From Acidobacteriota bacterium (GTDB lineage Bacteria > Acidobacteriota > Vicinamibacteria > Vicinamibacterales > JAKQTR01): 64,000 nucleotides of DNA. The stretch is taken from positions 295,968 through 359,967 of the forward strand of contig JAPKZO010000040.1 of NCBI GenBank assembly GCA_026393755.1, given 5' to 3'. Within the stretch, counting starts at the first letter, position 1. Each line of letters starts with the position of its first letter. Below are positions 15,184 to 23,621 of this stretch, piece after piece. Below the pieces are notes generated by a model. The model made no database searches. It was not told where the DNA came from and worked only from the letters and a program-made list of their open reading frames with translations. The position numbers and the translations under genes were made by a program.

Positions 15184-17445
15184 ATGTTTGACGCCGAACT
15201 GATCCGCTACGGCTATCTGCTGCTCTTTGCCGGCGTCGCGATCGAAGCCGACGGGTTCCTGATCGCGGGCGCCTTTCTGGCTGCGCGCGGCTACTTCGAC
15301 ATCCGCGTCGTCCTGGTGCTGTCGGCTCTGGCCTCCACGCTGGCCAATCAGTTCTGGTTCAGGCTGACCCGGTTCCGCGGCCGGGCCTTCTTCGAGAGCA
15401 GGATCCAGAACGACCGGAGGTTCCAGCGCATCAGCGGCTGGTTGCGACGCCGCGACAGCGTCCTGATCTTCCTGTCGCGATTCCTCTACGGCTTCCGTGT
15501 CGCGATTCCGGCCGCCTACGGCGCGACGGGAGTGTCGGCAGCGCGCTTCACGTGGCTCGACGCGCTCAGCGCGTGCGTGTGGAGCGCGATTGTCGGGTTC
15601 GCCGGCTTCGCTCTCGGCGACACGCTGCGGCTGATCGTCGATGACGTCCGCAAGTACGAGTGGATCGTACTGCTGTCGATCGCCCTCGGGGTCGGGTTCG
15701 TCTTCGCCAGGCGCAAACGCCACTTCGCGATCGTTGTCGAGGCCGTCAGGAAGCCGTTTGACGCGGGCGCCGATTCGGCGCTCAGGTTGTTCACGCTCGT
15801 CCAGCATGTCGCGCGCCTGCTCGTGGTGCATGCTCATGGTCGAGTCGCCGCGTTCGCCGGGATACTGGGGGCCCTCAATATCATCACGGCCGTCTTCCAC
15901 ACGCGGCTCGTCCACCTCCGTTGGCTGACCAACTCGCTGCCGTTCGAAGTCTCCCGGGGCAGCCGGGCGTTGATGCTGCTGGCGGGCATAGGTCTCATCT
16001 ACCTCGCGCGAGGCCTGGCCCGGCGAAAGCGAATGGCCTGGCTGCTGGCCTTCGGCCTGGCGTCTTCATCCGCGCTGCTCTATGTCGGCCAGAACGCGAG
16101 CATTGTGCGAGCCGGTCTTGCGGCGCTGTTCGCGACGGAGTTGTGGCGGCAGCGCACCCGGTTCCACGCGCGCACCGATCCGGTCCGGCTGACACACGCG
16201 CTGGTCGCGGCACCCGTCCTCGCGCTCGCCGTCTCGATCTACGGAGTGGCTGGCCTGCACCAGACCGGTCATCCCTCGTCGGGATTCTTGAGCGATCTGC
16301 GCGCAACGTGGCGGGCGGCCGGCTTCGGAAACGTCTCTTACTACGCGGGCATGCGGTCTCCTGAAGCCTTCGTCTGGTCGCTGCGCCTGCTGTTGGTCGT
16401 CTCGGCCGGCTACGTGTTGACGGCTGCGTTCGCGCCAGTCGCGTGGAGAAGATACCGGTCGGCGATCGGCGAATCCGTGGTTGCGACGCTGGCGCTTGAG
16501 CACGGCGTCGATTCCATCTCGTATTTCGCCAAGCAGGCCGACAAGCGCCACTTCACCGTCGACGACCGGGCGTTTATCGGCTTCCGCGTGAAGAACCGCG
16601 TCGCGATCGCGGCGGGCGATCCGGTCGGGCATCGGGGGTCGCTCGATCGCTGCATCGAGGCGTTCGTCGAGGTGTGCCGAACCAACGACTGGATCCCGGT
16701 GTTCTATGAAGCCTCGGATCGGCATCTGGAGGCGTACCGCCGCGCGGGCCTGCGCTGGTTCAAGATCGGCGAAGAGGCCGTGCTCGACCTCCCGACGTGG
16801 TCGCTCGAAGGCGGCAAGATCGCCAAGGTCCGGCAGTTCATCAACAAGGTGAAGCGGGAGGCGCCCGGCCTGACCATCCGCGAGTACGAGAGATCGTCCG
16901 GACCCGATCCCGGAATCGACGATCAGCTCGAAGACATCTCCAGCGAATGGCTCGCCCGCAAGAAGGGCGGCGAGATGGGGTTCAATCTCGGCGTGTTCCG
17001 GATCGACGACCTCGCAGACAAGCGCACGCTGATTGCCAAACGGGCCGACGGGCGGGTCGATGCGTTTGTGACCTGGCTGCCCTACCGCGCGGGCCGCGCC
17101 GTCGTCCTCGATGCGATGCGGTACCGAGAGGATGCACAGCCGGGCATCATGGACATGTTGATTGCGGAGTCGGCGCTGCTGTTCAAGAAGGGAGGTTTGC
17201 AGGCCGCCAGCCTCGCAATGGCGCCGATGGCCAATGCCGATGACGAGGCGCCGGTGTCGCGCTATGACAAGGGTGTCCGGCTGATCTTCGAACACTTCTC
17301 GAGCGTCTATGGCTACCGGACGCTCTTCCAGTACAAGAAGAAGTTCACTCCGAAGTGGGAGCCGCGCTATCTGGTTTTTCCATCGCCCCACCAGTTGCTT
17401 CGCATCGGCTATGCGCTGGTGGCGGTGCACTACGCCCGCAAGTGA
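15184..17445 (+). CDS. DedA-like membrane domain fused to an MprF-type aminoacyl-phosphatidylglycerol synthase domain
   Basis: A 753-residue membrane protein with an unusual architecture. Residues 1-180 resemble a DedA/SNARE-associated domain (re-entrant segments near EADGFLIAGAF and the LSRFLYGFRVAIPAAYG motif). Residues about 220-420 contain several further membrane helices. Residues about 425-745 match the LPG_synthase_C (DUF2156) catalytic domain of MprF/LpiA: GFRVKNRVAIAAGDPVG, FYEASDRHLEAYRRAGL, EAVLDLPTWSLEG, RQFINKVKREA. That domain transfers an amino acid from aminoacyl-tRNA to phosphatidylglycerol. Normal MprF carries a different N-terminal flippase. DedA proteins are implicated in lipid or undecaprenyl-phosphate translocation, so the fusion may couple synthesis to flipping. 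The amino acid used is unknown. Confidence 0.85.
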   Translation: MFDAELIRYGYLLLFAGVAIEADGFLIAGAFLAARGYFDIRVVLVLSALASTLANQFWFRLTRFRGRAFFESRIQNDRRFQRISGWLRRRDSVLIFLSRFLYGFRVAIPAAYGATGVSAARFTWLDALSACVWSAIVGFAGFALGDTLRLIVDDVRKYEWIVLLSIALGVGFVFARRKRHFAIVVEAVRKPFDAGADSALRLFTLVQHVARLLVVHAHGRVAAFAGILGALNIITAVFHTRLVHLRWLTNSLPFEVSRGSRALMLLAGIGLIYLARGLARRKRMAWLLAFGLASSSALLYVGQNASIVRAGLAALFATELWRQRTRFHARTDPVRLTHALVAAPVLALAVSIYGVAGLHQTGHPSSGFLSDLRATWRAAGFGNVSYYAGMRSPEAFVWSLRLLLVVSAGYVLTAAFAPVAWRRYRSAIGESVVATLALEHGVDSISYFAKQADKRHFTVDDRAFIGFRVKNRVAIAAGDPVGHRGSLDRCIEAFVEVCRTNDWIPVFYEASDRHLEAYRRAGLRWFKIGEEAVLDLPTWSLEGGKIAKVRQFINKVKREAPGLTIREYERSSGPDPGIDDQLEDISSEWLARKKGGEMGFNLGVFRIDDLADKRTLIAKRADGRVDAFVTWLPYRAGRAVVLDAMRYREDAQPGIMDMLIAESALLFKKGGLQAASLAMAPMANADDEAPVSRYDKGVRLIFEHFSSVYGYRTLFQYKKKFTPKWEPRYLVFPSPHQLLRIGYALVAVHYARK

Positions 17446-17482
17446 CGCGTCCGGCTGGTCGAATCGTGAGTGCGGCGCCGGG

Positions 17483-18931
17483 CTAGGCAGGAATCCGCAG
17501 GAACTTCCGGACGCGTCCAAGAAAGCTCGTTGCCGATTCCGCCGGCGCAACGACGGCTGACGCCTCGGAGCGCCGCCGGTCGATCTCGGCCCGGCGCGTC
17601 ATCACGGCCGCCGCGACCGCGCTGAGCACGGCGGGCTTCTCGACCACAAATCGCCGGAATGCGTCGGCGGTCACCTCGACGAGCGCGCAATCTTCGACGG
17701 CCCGAACGGTCGCCGTGCGGGCGGCCCCGGTGAGCAGCGACATCTCGCCGAAGAAGCCGCCCGCCTCGGTGACGGCGAGCGGGCGTCCATCCGGTTCGAG
17801 AACAATCTCGACCCGTCCGCTCGACACGACGAACATCGAGCTCCCCGGCGCATCCTGCCGCACCACGACCTCGTCGGCCGCGTAGAGCCGCTGGTCGCAC
17901 AGCGCGGCGAGCTCGAGGCGATCGGCGTCGGTGAGCGCGTGCAGCACGTCGACGTGGGCCAGCGACGCCGCGATGAGCGGCGTTGTCTCGGGCGGACGCC
18001 CGGAGAGTTCCGCCCGTTCGTATTCAACCTGGATTGGCCATGGAATCTCGATGTTCCGCCGGCGGAAGACGTACCAGATGGACGTCCGCACCTGGCTCTT
18101 GGCGGGGTCGTCGCGCGAATAGTCTTCGATCCAGAACCGGGCCCGATAGATCACCGCCGACGGACCGAAATCCAGCAGCACGACATCGGGCGCGGGCGAG
18201 GCCAGCACCAGCGGAGCGTTCCGCATCGCCTCGGCAATCGCGGCCTTCACTTCGTTGGGCGGCACCGCGTACGACGCGCCCACGTCGACCGACATTCGCG
18301 TCGGAATGATGGGCTCCGAAAAATTGACAATGGCTTCCTTCGACATCACGTTGTTCGGCACGATGACGAAGGTCCCCACCTTGGTGCGCAGCTTCGTCGC
18401 CCGCCACGTGATCTCCTCGACGCGCCCCTCGTGATCGCCGACCTTGATCCACTGCCCCGCCCGATACGGCTTCTCGGTCTGAATGGCGAGACCGGAGAAG
18501 GCGTTGCCCAGTGTGTCCTGAAGGGCAAAGCCCACGACGACCGCACCGACGGCCGACGTGGTCAGGAACTTCTCCTGCAGCACGGACGTCGCCACGATCA
18601 GGAACAATCCGACGATGATCGCGTCCTGAACGATGTTGGGAAACCGGCCCGGGATCCGATCCTCGCGCAGCGGGTTGAGGGCGACGATCACGACGAGGTT
18701 GATGACGGCGAGCGCCGCCAGCAGGTTGTCGATGCCCCCGACGTCTGCGACCAGGTCGGCCGGGATCAGGCCGGCCACACGAAGGGCCGATCCGGCCAGC
18801 GACGCAAAACCGGCAATCAACGTCAGCAGCAGCTTCCGCTTGACGAGCCGGTTGATGGTCACGACCCGGAGCGCGACTGCAAACGCAACCAGAACGATAT
18901 CGGCAATGAGGTGCGACGTGAGCATCGACAA
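17483..18931 (-). CDS. MscS-type mechanosensitive channel with C-terminal cyclic-nucleotide-binding domain
   Basis: A 482-residue channel of the bacterial cyclic-nucleotide-gated MscS class. Membrane helices lie at about 5-25, 35-55, 65-87 and 100-120. The pore helix and MscS beta domain follow (VGFALQDTLGNAFSGLAI, then YRAGQWIKVGDHEGRVEEI, VPNNVMS). A cNMP domain occupies about 325-445, with the phosphate-binding cassette FGEMSLL at 394-400 and the key arginine R405 in ARTATVRA. The frame opens with a TTG at 18931, 5 nt after the M48 gene stops; an ATG two codons later (18925) is equally plausible. Location in one run with a class III cyclase strongly suggests gating or modulation by locally made cAMP. 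Confidence 0.9.
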   Translation of the reverse strand: MSMLTSHLIADIVLVAFAVALRVVTINRLVKRKLLLTLIAGFASLAGSALRVAGLIPADLVADVGGIDNLLAALAVINLVVIVALNPLREDRIPGRFPNIVQDAIIVGLFLIVATSVLQEKFLTTSAVGAVVVGFALQDTLGNAFSGLAIQTEKPYRAGQWIKVGDHEGRVEEITWRATKLRTKVGTFVIVPNNVMSKEAIVNFSEPIIPTRMSVDVGASYAVPPNEVKAAIAEAMRNAPLVLASPAPDVVLLDFGPSAVIYRARFWIEDYSRDDPAKSQVRTSIWYVFRRRNIEIPWPIQVEYERAELSGRPPETTPLIAASLAHVDVLHALTDADRLELAALCDQRLYAADEVVVRQDAPGSSMFVVSSGRVEIVLEPDGRPLAVTEAGGFFGEMSLLTGAARTATVRAVEDCALVEVTADAFRRFVVEKPAVLSAVAAAVMTRRAEIDRRRSEASAVVAPAESATSFLGRVRKFLRIPA

Positions 18932-18936
18932 GGCGG

Positions 18937-20058
18937 CTACCTGAGCTTGCCGTCCGCTTTGAACTGCGCGATTTCGGCGGCCGTCAGCTTGACCACCACG
19001 ATGGCCGGGTTGCCGCCGCCGGGAGCCCCGCGCTCGGTGTCCACTCCTCGTGATCCACCCGATCCGGTCACCTGCGCCGACTTCTTCTCTTCGCCTCCCG
19101 GCTTCAGCAGGGACCCCAGACCGAAGCCTCGCTTCTTCGGGGGCGCTGCGTCTTCCTTCTTCGGCTCTTCCTTGGTTCCCCCAGCCAGGCCCGACGAGCC
19201 GGCCACGACCTGCGTAATCTCGGTCTGCGCCTTCGGCTGGTAGGTGATGAACGAGCGATACCGATCGGCCAGCACGACGGTCGACGTCAGTTTCTGGGCG
19301 ACGATCATCTGGTCGAGCTTCTCGAGGCGCTCCTTCATCTCGGGATGCGAGGCGAACAGGCCCTGCTTCTCGCTCGCGCCCTTGTTGCGCGCCGTCAGCG
19401 CAGCGAGGAAGCCGCCGAGTCCCTTCGGGTCGTAGCCGGCCTTGTTGGCCAGCACGATGCCGAGCCGGTCGGACTCGAGCTCTTCACCGCGCGAGTATCC
19501 GGCATAGATCATGTTGTAGGCCTCGCCGGCGATCTTGTTGATGGCCGCCTTGGTCAGGCCGCCACCCGGTGCGAGCTCGAGACCCATATCCTTCAGCTTG
19601 GTGTTGCGGATGGCGTTGATGGTGTGCCGCTCGGTGACGTGAATCGCCTCGTGGGCGAGCACGCCCGCCAATTCGGCTTCGCTCCCCATCAGCGCGAGCG
19701 CCCCACGAGTGATGTGGATGAACCCGCCTGGCGCCGCGAAGGCATTGACGCCGTCGGTGTCGAGGATGATGAACTGCCACGCGATGCCCGGGCGCGTGCT
19801 GGCCTGCGTGACGACGGCCCCAACCAGAGCGACGTACTTGTGGACGGCCGGATCCTGCACCACGCCGTACCGCTGGCGCACCTTCTCGCTGACCGCAGCG
19901 CCGATCTGCTGCTCCTCATCTTCGCTGATCTTCAGGTCCATGATCTTCTTGCCGACCTGGGCAGCCTTGCTCGCCTTGTCGAGGAAGCCGCCGATCTGGG
20001 CTGTCGCCGGAACCGCCACGATCAACATCAGCGCGCCTGTCAGCCATACCCGTCTCAT
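18937..20058 (-). CDS. Exported M48-family metalloprotease
   Basis: A 373-residue periplasmic protease with signal peptide 1-20 (VPATAQ). The zinc site is H136-E-A-I-H140 (LAHEAIHVTERH) plus E195 in the ELESDRLG block. The domain runs from about residue 50 to 260 (VNAFAAPGGFIHITRGAL is diagnostic). A Lys/Gly/Pro-rich low-complexity tail of about 100 residues follows. There are no TPRs, so it resembles LoiP/YcaL-type M48 proteins more than BepA. GGAGGGG precedes ATG 20058, and the start overlaps the cyclase stop by ATGA, indicating translational coupling. Its job could be envelope quality control linked to the sensory cyclase. Confidence 0.9.
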   Translation of the reverse strand: MRRVWLTGALMLIVAVPATAQIGGFLDKASKAAQVGKKIMDLKISEDEEQQIGAAVSEKVRQRYGVVQDPAVHKYVALVGAVVTQASTRPGIAWQFIILDTDGVNAFAAPGGFIHITRGALALMGSEAELAGVLAHEAIHVTERHTINAIRNTKLKDMGLELAPGGGLTKAAINKIAGEAYNMIYAGYSRGEELESDRLGIVLANKAGYDPKGLGGFLAALTARNKGASEKQGLFASHPEMKERLEKLDQMIVAQKLTSTVVLADRYRSFITYQPKAQTEITQVVAGSSGLAGGTKEEPKKEDAAPPKKRGFGLGSLLKPGGEEKKSAQVTGSGGSRGVDTERGAPGGGNPAIVVVKLTAAEIAQFKADGKLR

Positions 20059-22070
20059 GAACGCCCCTCCTGCGATTGCTCCGCCGCGCGCGTGCCCGAC
20101 GGCCGCACTTCGAAGATCGCCACTGCCTGGGTCTTTCCCTTCACGACGACGTCACCCAGTGTACGGAGATCATACTGGTGTTTGAGTTCCTTGACCGTAC
20201 TTTCGCTGACAAGGATGGTGGTCCCGTACTGCTTATTCAGCGATTCGATCCGGGATCCGAGATTGACGGCGTCGCCGATGACCGTATAGCTGCGCACCTG
20301 ATCCGAGCCGATGGTGCCTGCGATCATCTCGCCTGTATTGACGCCGACGCCGGTCGCGATTTCGGGCAAGCCCGCCGCCTTCCACGCGGCGTTCAACTCC
20401 TTGAGCTTCGCCTGCATCGCCAGCGCCGCCTGCACCGCGTGATCGGCGTGTTCGTCGTCTGCGAGCGGCGCGCCGAACAACGCCATCACCATGTCGCCAA
20501 CGAACTTGTCGAGCGTGCCCCGATGCTCGAACAGCACATCCACCATGGCCGAAAAGTACGCATTCAACTGTTCGACGACGGCCTCTGGCTGTCCGCGCTC
20601 GGTCATCGTCGTGAAGCCGCGGATGTCCGAGAACAGCACCGTCATATGGCGCCGCTTGCCGCCCAGTTCGGCGAGCGCGGGGTTCGCGAGCACCAGCGCG
20701 TACACATCGGGAGAGAGGTAGCGCGAAAAGAGCCGCTTCACGGCGCGCTTGTCCCGTCCCTCGACGAAGTACTGATAGCCGAGGCCGCCGACCACGGCGG
20801 TGATCCAGGCAATCCCTGGCTGGGCGAGGGGCCACCACTCACCGTGCGTGAAGGCCTGGAAGGCCACGGCGACCACGGTCGACAGCAGCAGCAGCGCGCA
20901 CGGACCCGCCCAGCGCAACGGCAGGAACACGATGAGGAACGCAGTCACAATCGAGGCCGCCACCATCAGCGTCGTGCCGAGAACCTTCGGAGCCGGCTCG
21001 ATGAACCGCGACGAGAGCAACTGGTCGATGACGGACGCGTGAATCTGCGGTCCCGGCATCTTGCCGCCGCTCGAAAAAGGCACGGCAAACACGTCGTGCA
21101 GCCCCGCGGCCGTCGTCCCGATGACGACGATCTTGTCGCGAAACAGCGCCGGCGAGATTGAAGGTGCCGCGCCCCCGAGCTGCTCCTGCCTGGCGTAGAA
21201 CAGGTCGTAGTACGAATATTGCTTGTAGGTGGTCCGTCTCCCGTCCTCGAGCACGGCCGGTCCGCGGAAGTCGATCAGCAGCCGTCTGGCGGTGCGACGT
21301 GGCTCCCTCTTGTCGAATGCCGGCAACACGTCGGTGACAAGCGGAATGTCGTGGGACCCCACGATCACGCCTCGTCCCCCGGGCCTGGCGCTGGCGGGAT
21401 CGAGTGAAGCGGCCACCATCCACCCGGCGGCAGACAGCGAGGGAACCAGGCGGCCGCCGTGATCGATGAATGTGACGGCACGCCGCACCGGCCCGTCCGA
21501 ATCCAGCACGAAGTAGTTATGCCCAATCAGGCGTGCGGCGCGCGCGAGTTCGTCGTAGGGCAACTGCACGTCGGGCCGTGCCTCGAAGGGTCCAGAGGCG
21601 GGCGGGCTGCCCTTGGGGTCCCCGACCAGGCCCTCGAAGGTCGCGTCGGCAAGCACGACGACGTTTCCTGCCTTGGCGACCGAGGCGGCAAACGCGCGGT
21701 CGGATTCCTGACCGGTCCAGATCGTGCTTCCGACGTCGAAGCCGGTCCGGCGGTCCCGTTCGGTGAAGAGCACGTCGAAGACAATCGTCCTGGCGCCGGC
21801 CGCCGCGAGGAAGTCGATCACGTCTGCGTGCACCAGTCTGGGCCAGGGCCAGCGCCCGACGAGCGGATCGAGGCGCCGGACGCTCACCTCGTCGATGGTG
21901 ACCATGACGATGTCCTGGCTGGCTTTCGCGGGATCGGCGGCCCAGCGGACGCGCTGGTCGTACAGCTTCCATTCGAGCATGTCGACCAGCGGCAGGCGGC
22001 CGGCAGCCCACGAGAGCGCGGCGGCCACCGCGCCCACTGCCAGCGCCATCCAGAACTTCCGGGACTTCAT
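20055..22070 (-). CDS. CHASE2-domain class III adenylate cyclase
   Basis: A 671-residue membrane receptor cyclase. Residues 8-25 are the first membrane helix, about 30-355 form a periplasmic CHASE2 sensor (VMVTIDEVSVRRL, VFDVLFTERDRRTG, FRDKIVVIGTTAAG), and three helices follow at about 363-436. The cyclase domain (473-655) has both metal aspartates (D482 in FSDIRGFT, D526 in VGDMVM) and the transition-state pair N603/R607 in VNLGSR. K522 and T596 at the purine-selecting positions favour ATP, so cAMP is the expected product. It follows tyrA by 70 nt and is coupled to the M48 gene and then the MscS-cNMP channel. The CHASE2 ligand is unknown. Confidence 0.93.
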   Translation of the reverse strand: MKSRKFWMALAVGAVAAALSWAAGRLPLVDMLEWKLYDQRVRWAADPAKASQDIVMVTIDEVSVRRLDPLVGRWPWPRLVHADVIDFLAAAGARTIVFDVLFTERDRRTGFDVGSTIWTGQESDRAFAASVAKAGNVVVLADATFEGLVGDPKGSPPASGPFEARPDVQLPYDELARAARLIGHNYFVLDSDGPVRRAVTFIDHGGRLVPSLSAAGWMVAASLDPASARPGGRGVIVGSHDIPLVTDVLPAFDKREPRRTARRLLIDFRGPAVLEDGRRTTYKQYSYYDLFYARQEQLGGAAPSISPALFRDKIVVIGTTAAGLHDVFAVPFSSGGKMPGPQIHASVIDQLLSSRFIEPAPKVLGTTLMVAASIVTAFLIVFLPLRWAGPCALLLLSTVVAVAFQAFTHGEWWPLAQPGIAWITAVVGGLGYQYFVEGRDKRAVKRLFSRYLSPDVYALVLANPALAELGGKRRHMTVLFSDIRGFTTMTERGQPEAVVEQLNAYFSAMVDVLFEHRGTLDKFVGDMVMALFGAPLADDEHADHAVQAALAMQAKLKELNAAWKAAGLPEIATGVGVNTGEMIAGTIGSDQVRSYTVIGDAVNLGSRIESLNKQYGTTILVSESTVKELKHQYDLRTLGDVVVKGKTQAVAIFEVRPSGTRAAEQSQEGRS

Positions 22071-22140
22071 CGACCAGAGGATAGCAGAGAAACCGCGACA
22101 TCATCGCCGAAGTCCGCGATCGCCAGGGCGGCGTCCCGGG

Positions 22141-23046
22141 TCAGCAGCGTCTCCGGCCCGCGGTCCCCGCGTGCGGCTGCCACGCGGCCAGTCGCCGTTC
22201 GAGCCCGCAGACCGTCGGCCGGCCAAGCGCGCGTGCAACTGCATCGAGGCGCTTCGTGAACAGCGCCAGTACGCGAAGCTGATGGTCGCGATTCTGATGG
22301 AGGAAGCCTGCCACCATCGCGGGACTGGAGGCCGCGACTCGCGTGAGTGACCGCCACGACCCGCCCTTCAGAAGGTCGGCACCAGGCGCGCGCGCGCCCA
22401 GTCCGGCGGCCGCGAAGGCCAGGACGTGAGGCAATCCAATTCCTTCCGCCGCGAGCCGATCATGATCGCCCGCGTCCATCGCGATCGGAACGCCTCCGAC
22501 CAGCCCGATCAGTTCGCGAGCGACGCGGCTGGCCCGCCGACCGGCCGGGCAGATGACGACCCGCCGCCCCTTGAACAGGCCGGCATCCGACGACCCCCAG
22601 CCCTGGCCTTCTGTTCCGGCCAGCGGGTGCAGGCCAACGAAATCGAAGTCGGCCCGGTGCCGCGCGGCGGCCGCAATGACAGCCGCCTTGACGGTCGACG
22701 TGTCGCAGACGATGAGTCTGCGCCGGGACGAACGCCGATCCGTGAGCCTGGCGATGCGGGGCAGCAGGCGGATGGCCGTCTGCACGGGCACGGCCAGCAC
22801 AACGACGTCCGATTCGCGCACCAGGATATCCAGCGCGCGGCACACGCGCGCGAATGGCCGGATCTTCGGGCCGAGCGACCGGTCGAGATCGAACACGCAC
22901 ACCGTGAGGGCCGGCCGCCGCCGGCTCAGGCACCGGACAATCGACCCGCCGATCTGTCCAGCGCCGATGATGCCAATGGCCGCGCCCTTCAGCAGGCGCG
23001 GGACTGTCGGACGTCGACTCTCGGCCGATCCCGGGCGGGTCGCCAT
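22141..23046 (-). CDS. tyrA: Prephenate dehydrogenase
   Basis: A 301-residue NAD(P)-dependent enzyme of tyrosine biosynthesis that oxidatively decarboxylates prephenate. The Rossmann motif is GIIGAGQIGGS near residue 25. The family block GLHPLAGTEGQGWGSSDAGLF is interrupted only by usual substitutions and is followed by GRRVVICP. The helical C-terminal domain contains ADLLKGGSWRSLTRVA. ATG 23046 overlaps the upstream aroH stop (TAATG). The pairing with a separate chorismate mutase replaces the fused TyrA of enteric bacteria. No C-terminal ACT domain is visible, so feedback by tyrosine would need another mechanism. Confidence 0.9.
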   Translation of the reverse strand: MATRPGSAESRRPTVPRLLKGAAIGIIGAGQIGGSIVRCLSRRRPALTVCVFDLDRSLGPKIRPFARVCRALDILVRESDVVVLAVPVQTAIRLLPRIARLTDRRSSRRRLIVCDTSTVKAAVIAAAARHRADFDFVGLHPLAGTEGQGWGSSDAGLFKGRRVVICPAGRRASRVARELIGLVGGVPIAMDAGDHDRLAAEGIGLPHVLAFAAAGLGARAPGADLLKGGSWRSLTRVAASSPAMVAGFLHQNRDHQLRVLALFTKRLDAVARALGRPTVCGLERRLAAWQPHAGTAGRRRC

Positions 23047-23417
23047 TACCAGAGGGTCTGCGGAAGATCAGGACGAAGCGACACGGCTTCGTCCAGATAG
23101 ATGTGCTTGACCTGGCTGCGAGCCACGTCCATTTCGACGTGCAGCAGGACGCGGACCACACGCGCCATGCCGCCGGGCACCTCGATTTCCTGGGCGTCGA
23201 GCAGCGGCACGTCGAGCCAGCCGAGGGCCCGGGCCGCCGCGGCCGGATACGTCGCGTTCAGATCGGTCGTGACCGTAAAGAAGGCCGATATGATCGCTGA
23301 AGCATCGAGGTGATTGGCCTCGCACATGGCGAGCAGCAGGCGTGTGGTGGCATTCTGGATGGCGTCGCGGGTGTTGGCGCTCACATTGATGGCGCCGCGG
23401 ATACCTCGAACAGGCAC
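23046..23417 (-). CDS. aroH: Monofunctional chorismate mutase, AroH type
   Basis: A 123-residue protein of the pseudo-alpha/beta-barrel AroH family, which converts chorismate to prephenate as a trimer. The residues equivalent to the Bacillus active site are present: R7 (VRGIRGA), E77, R89 (VVRVLLHV) and Y107 (HIYLDEA). PVRGIRGAI and TATYPAxAAR-like segments (here NATYPAAAARALGW) are diagnostic. The start is GTG 23417 with AAAGGA 7 nt upstream; a longer frame to 23804 would overlap the divergent gcvT gene and has no family similarity. The stop overlaps tyrA, so the enzyme and its successor are made together. Confidence 0.9.
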   Translation of the reverse strand: MPVRGIRGAINVSANTRDAIQNATTRLLLAMCEANHLDASAIISAFFTVTTDLNATYPAAAARALGWLDVPLLDAQEIEVPGGMARVVRVLLHVEMDVARSQVKHIYLDEAVSLRPDLPQTLW

Positions 23418-23621
23418 GTGACTTTCCTTTGTGGCTTGCGATGAGGTTGATCGCTGTCCTGTTGATCCTATCCGACATCGGAGCGGCGGTGAAGCCGTGG
23501 CGCACGGCGGGCATCGACGAGCGGCCGGAACCGCCCGGCTGCGCACCGAATCCGGTATGCTGGTGTGTACTTGCGCCCGCGGGAACGCCGTGTGGCCCGT
23601 GATTGAGGAGAGGACAGCCCG

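Noticed and set aside
16066-17550. Minus-strand open frame of 494 codons
   Set aside because: It is antisense to the synthase domain of the DedA fusion and has no family similarity.
23418-23621. Glycine riboswitch upstream of the GcvT-like gene
   Set aside because: The conserved glycine-aptamer cores were not seen in this 204-nt gap; a covariance-model scan (RF00504) would settle it.
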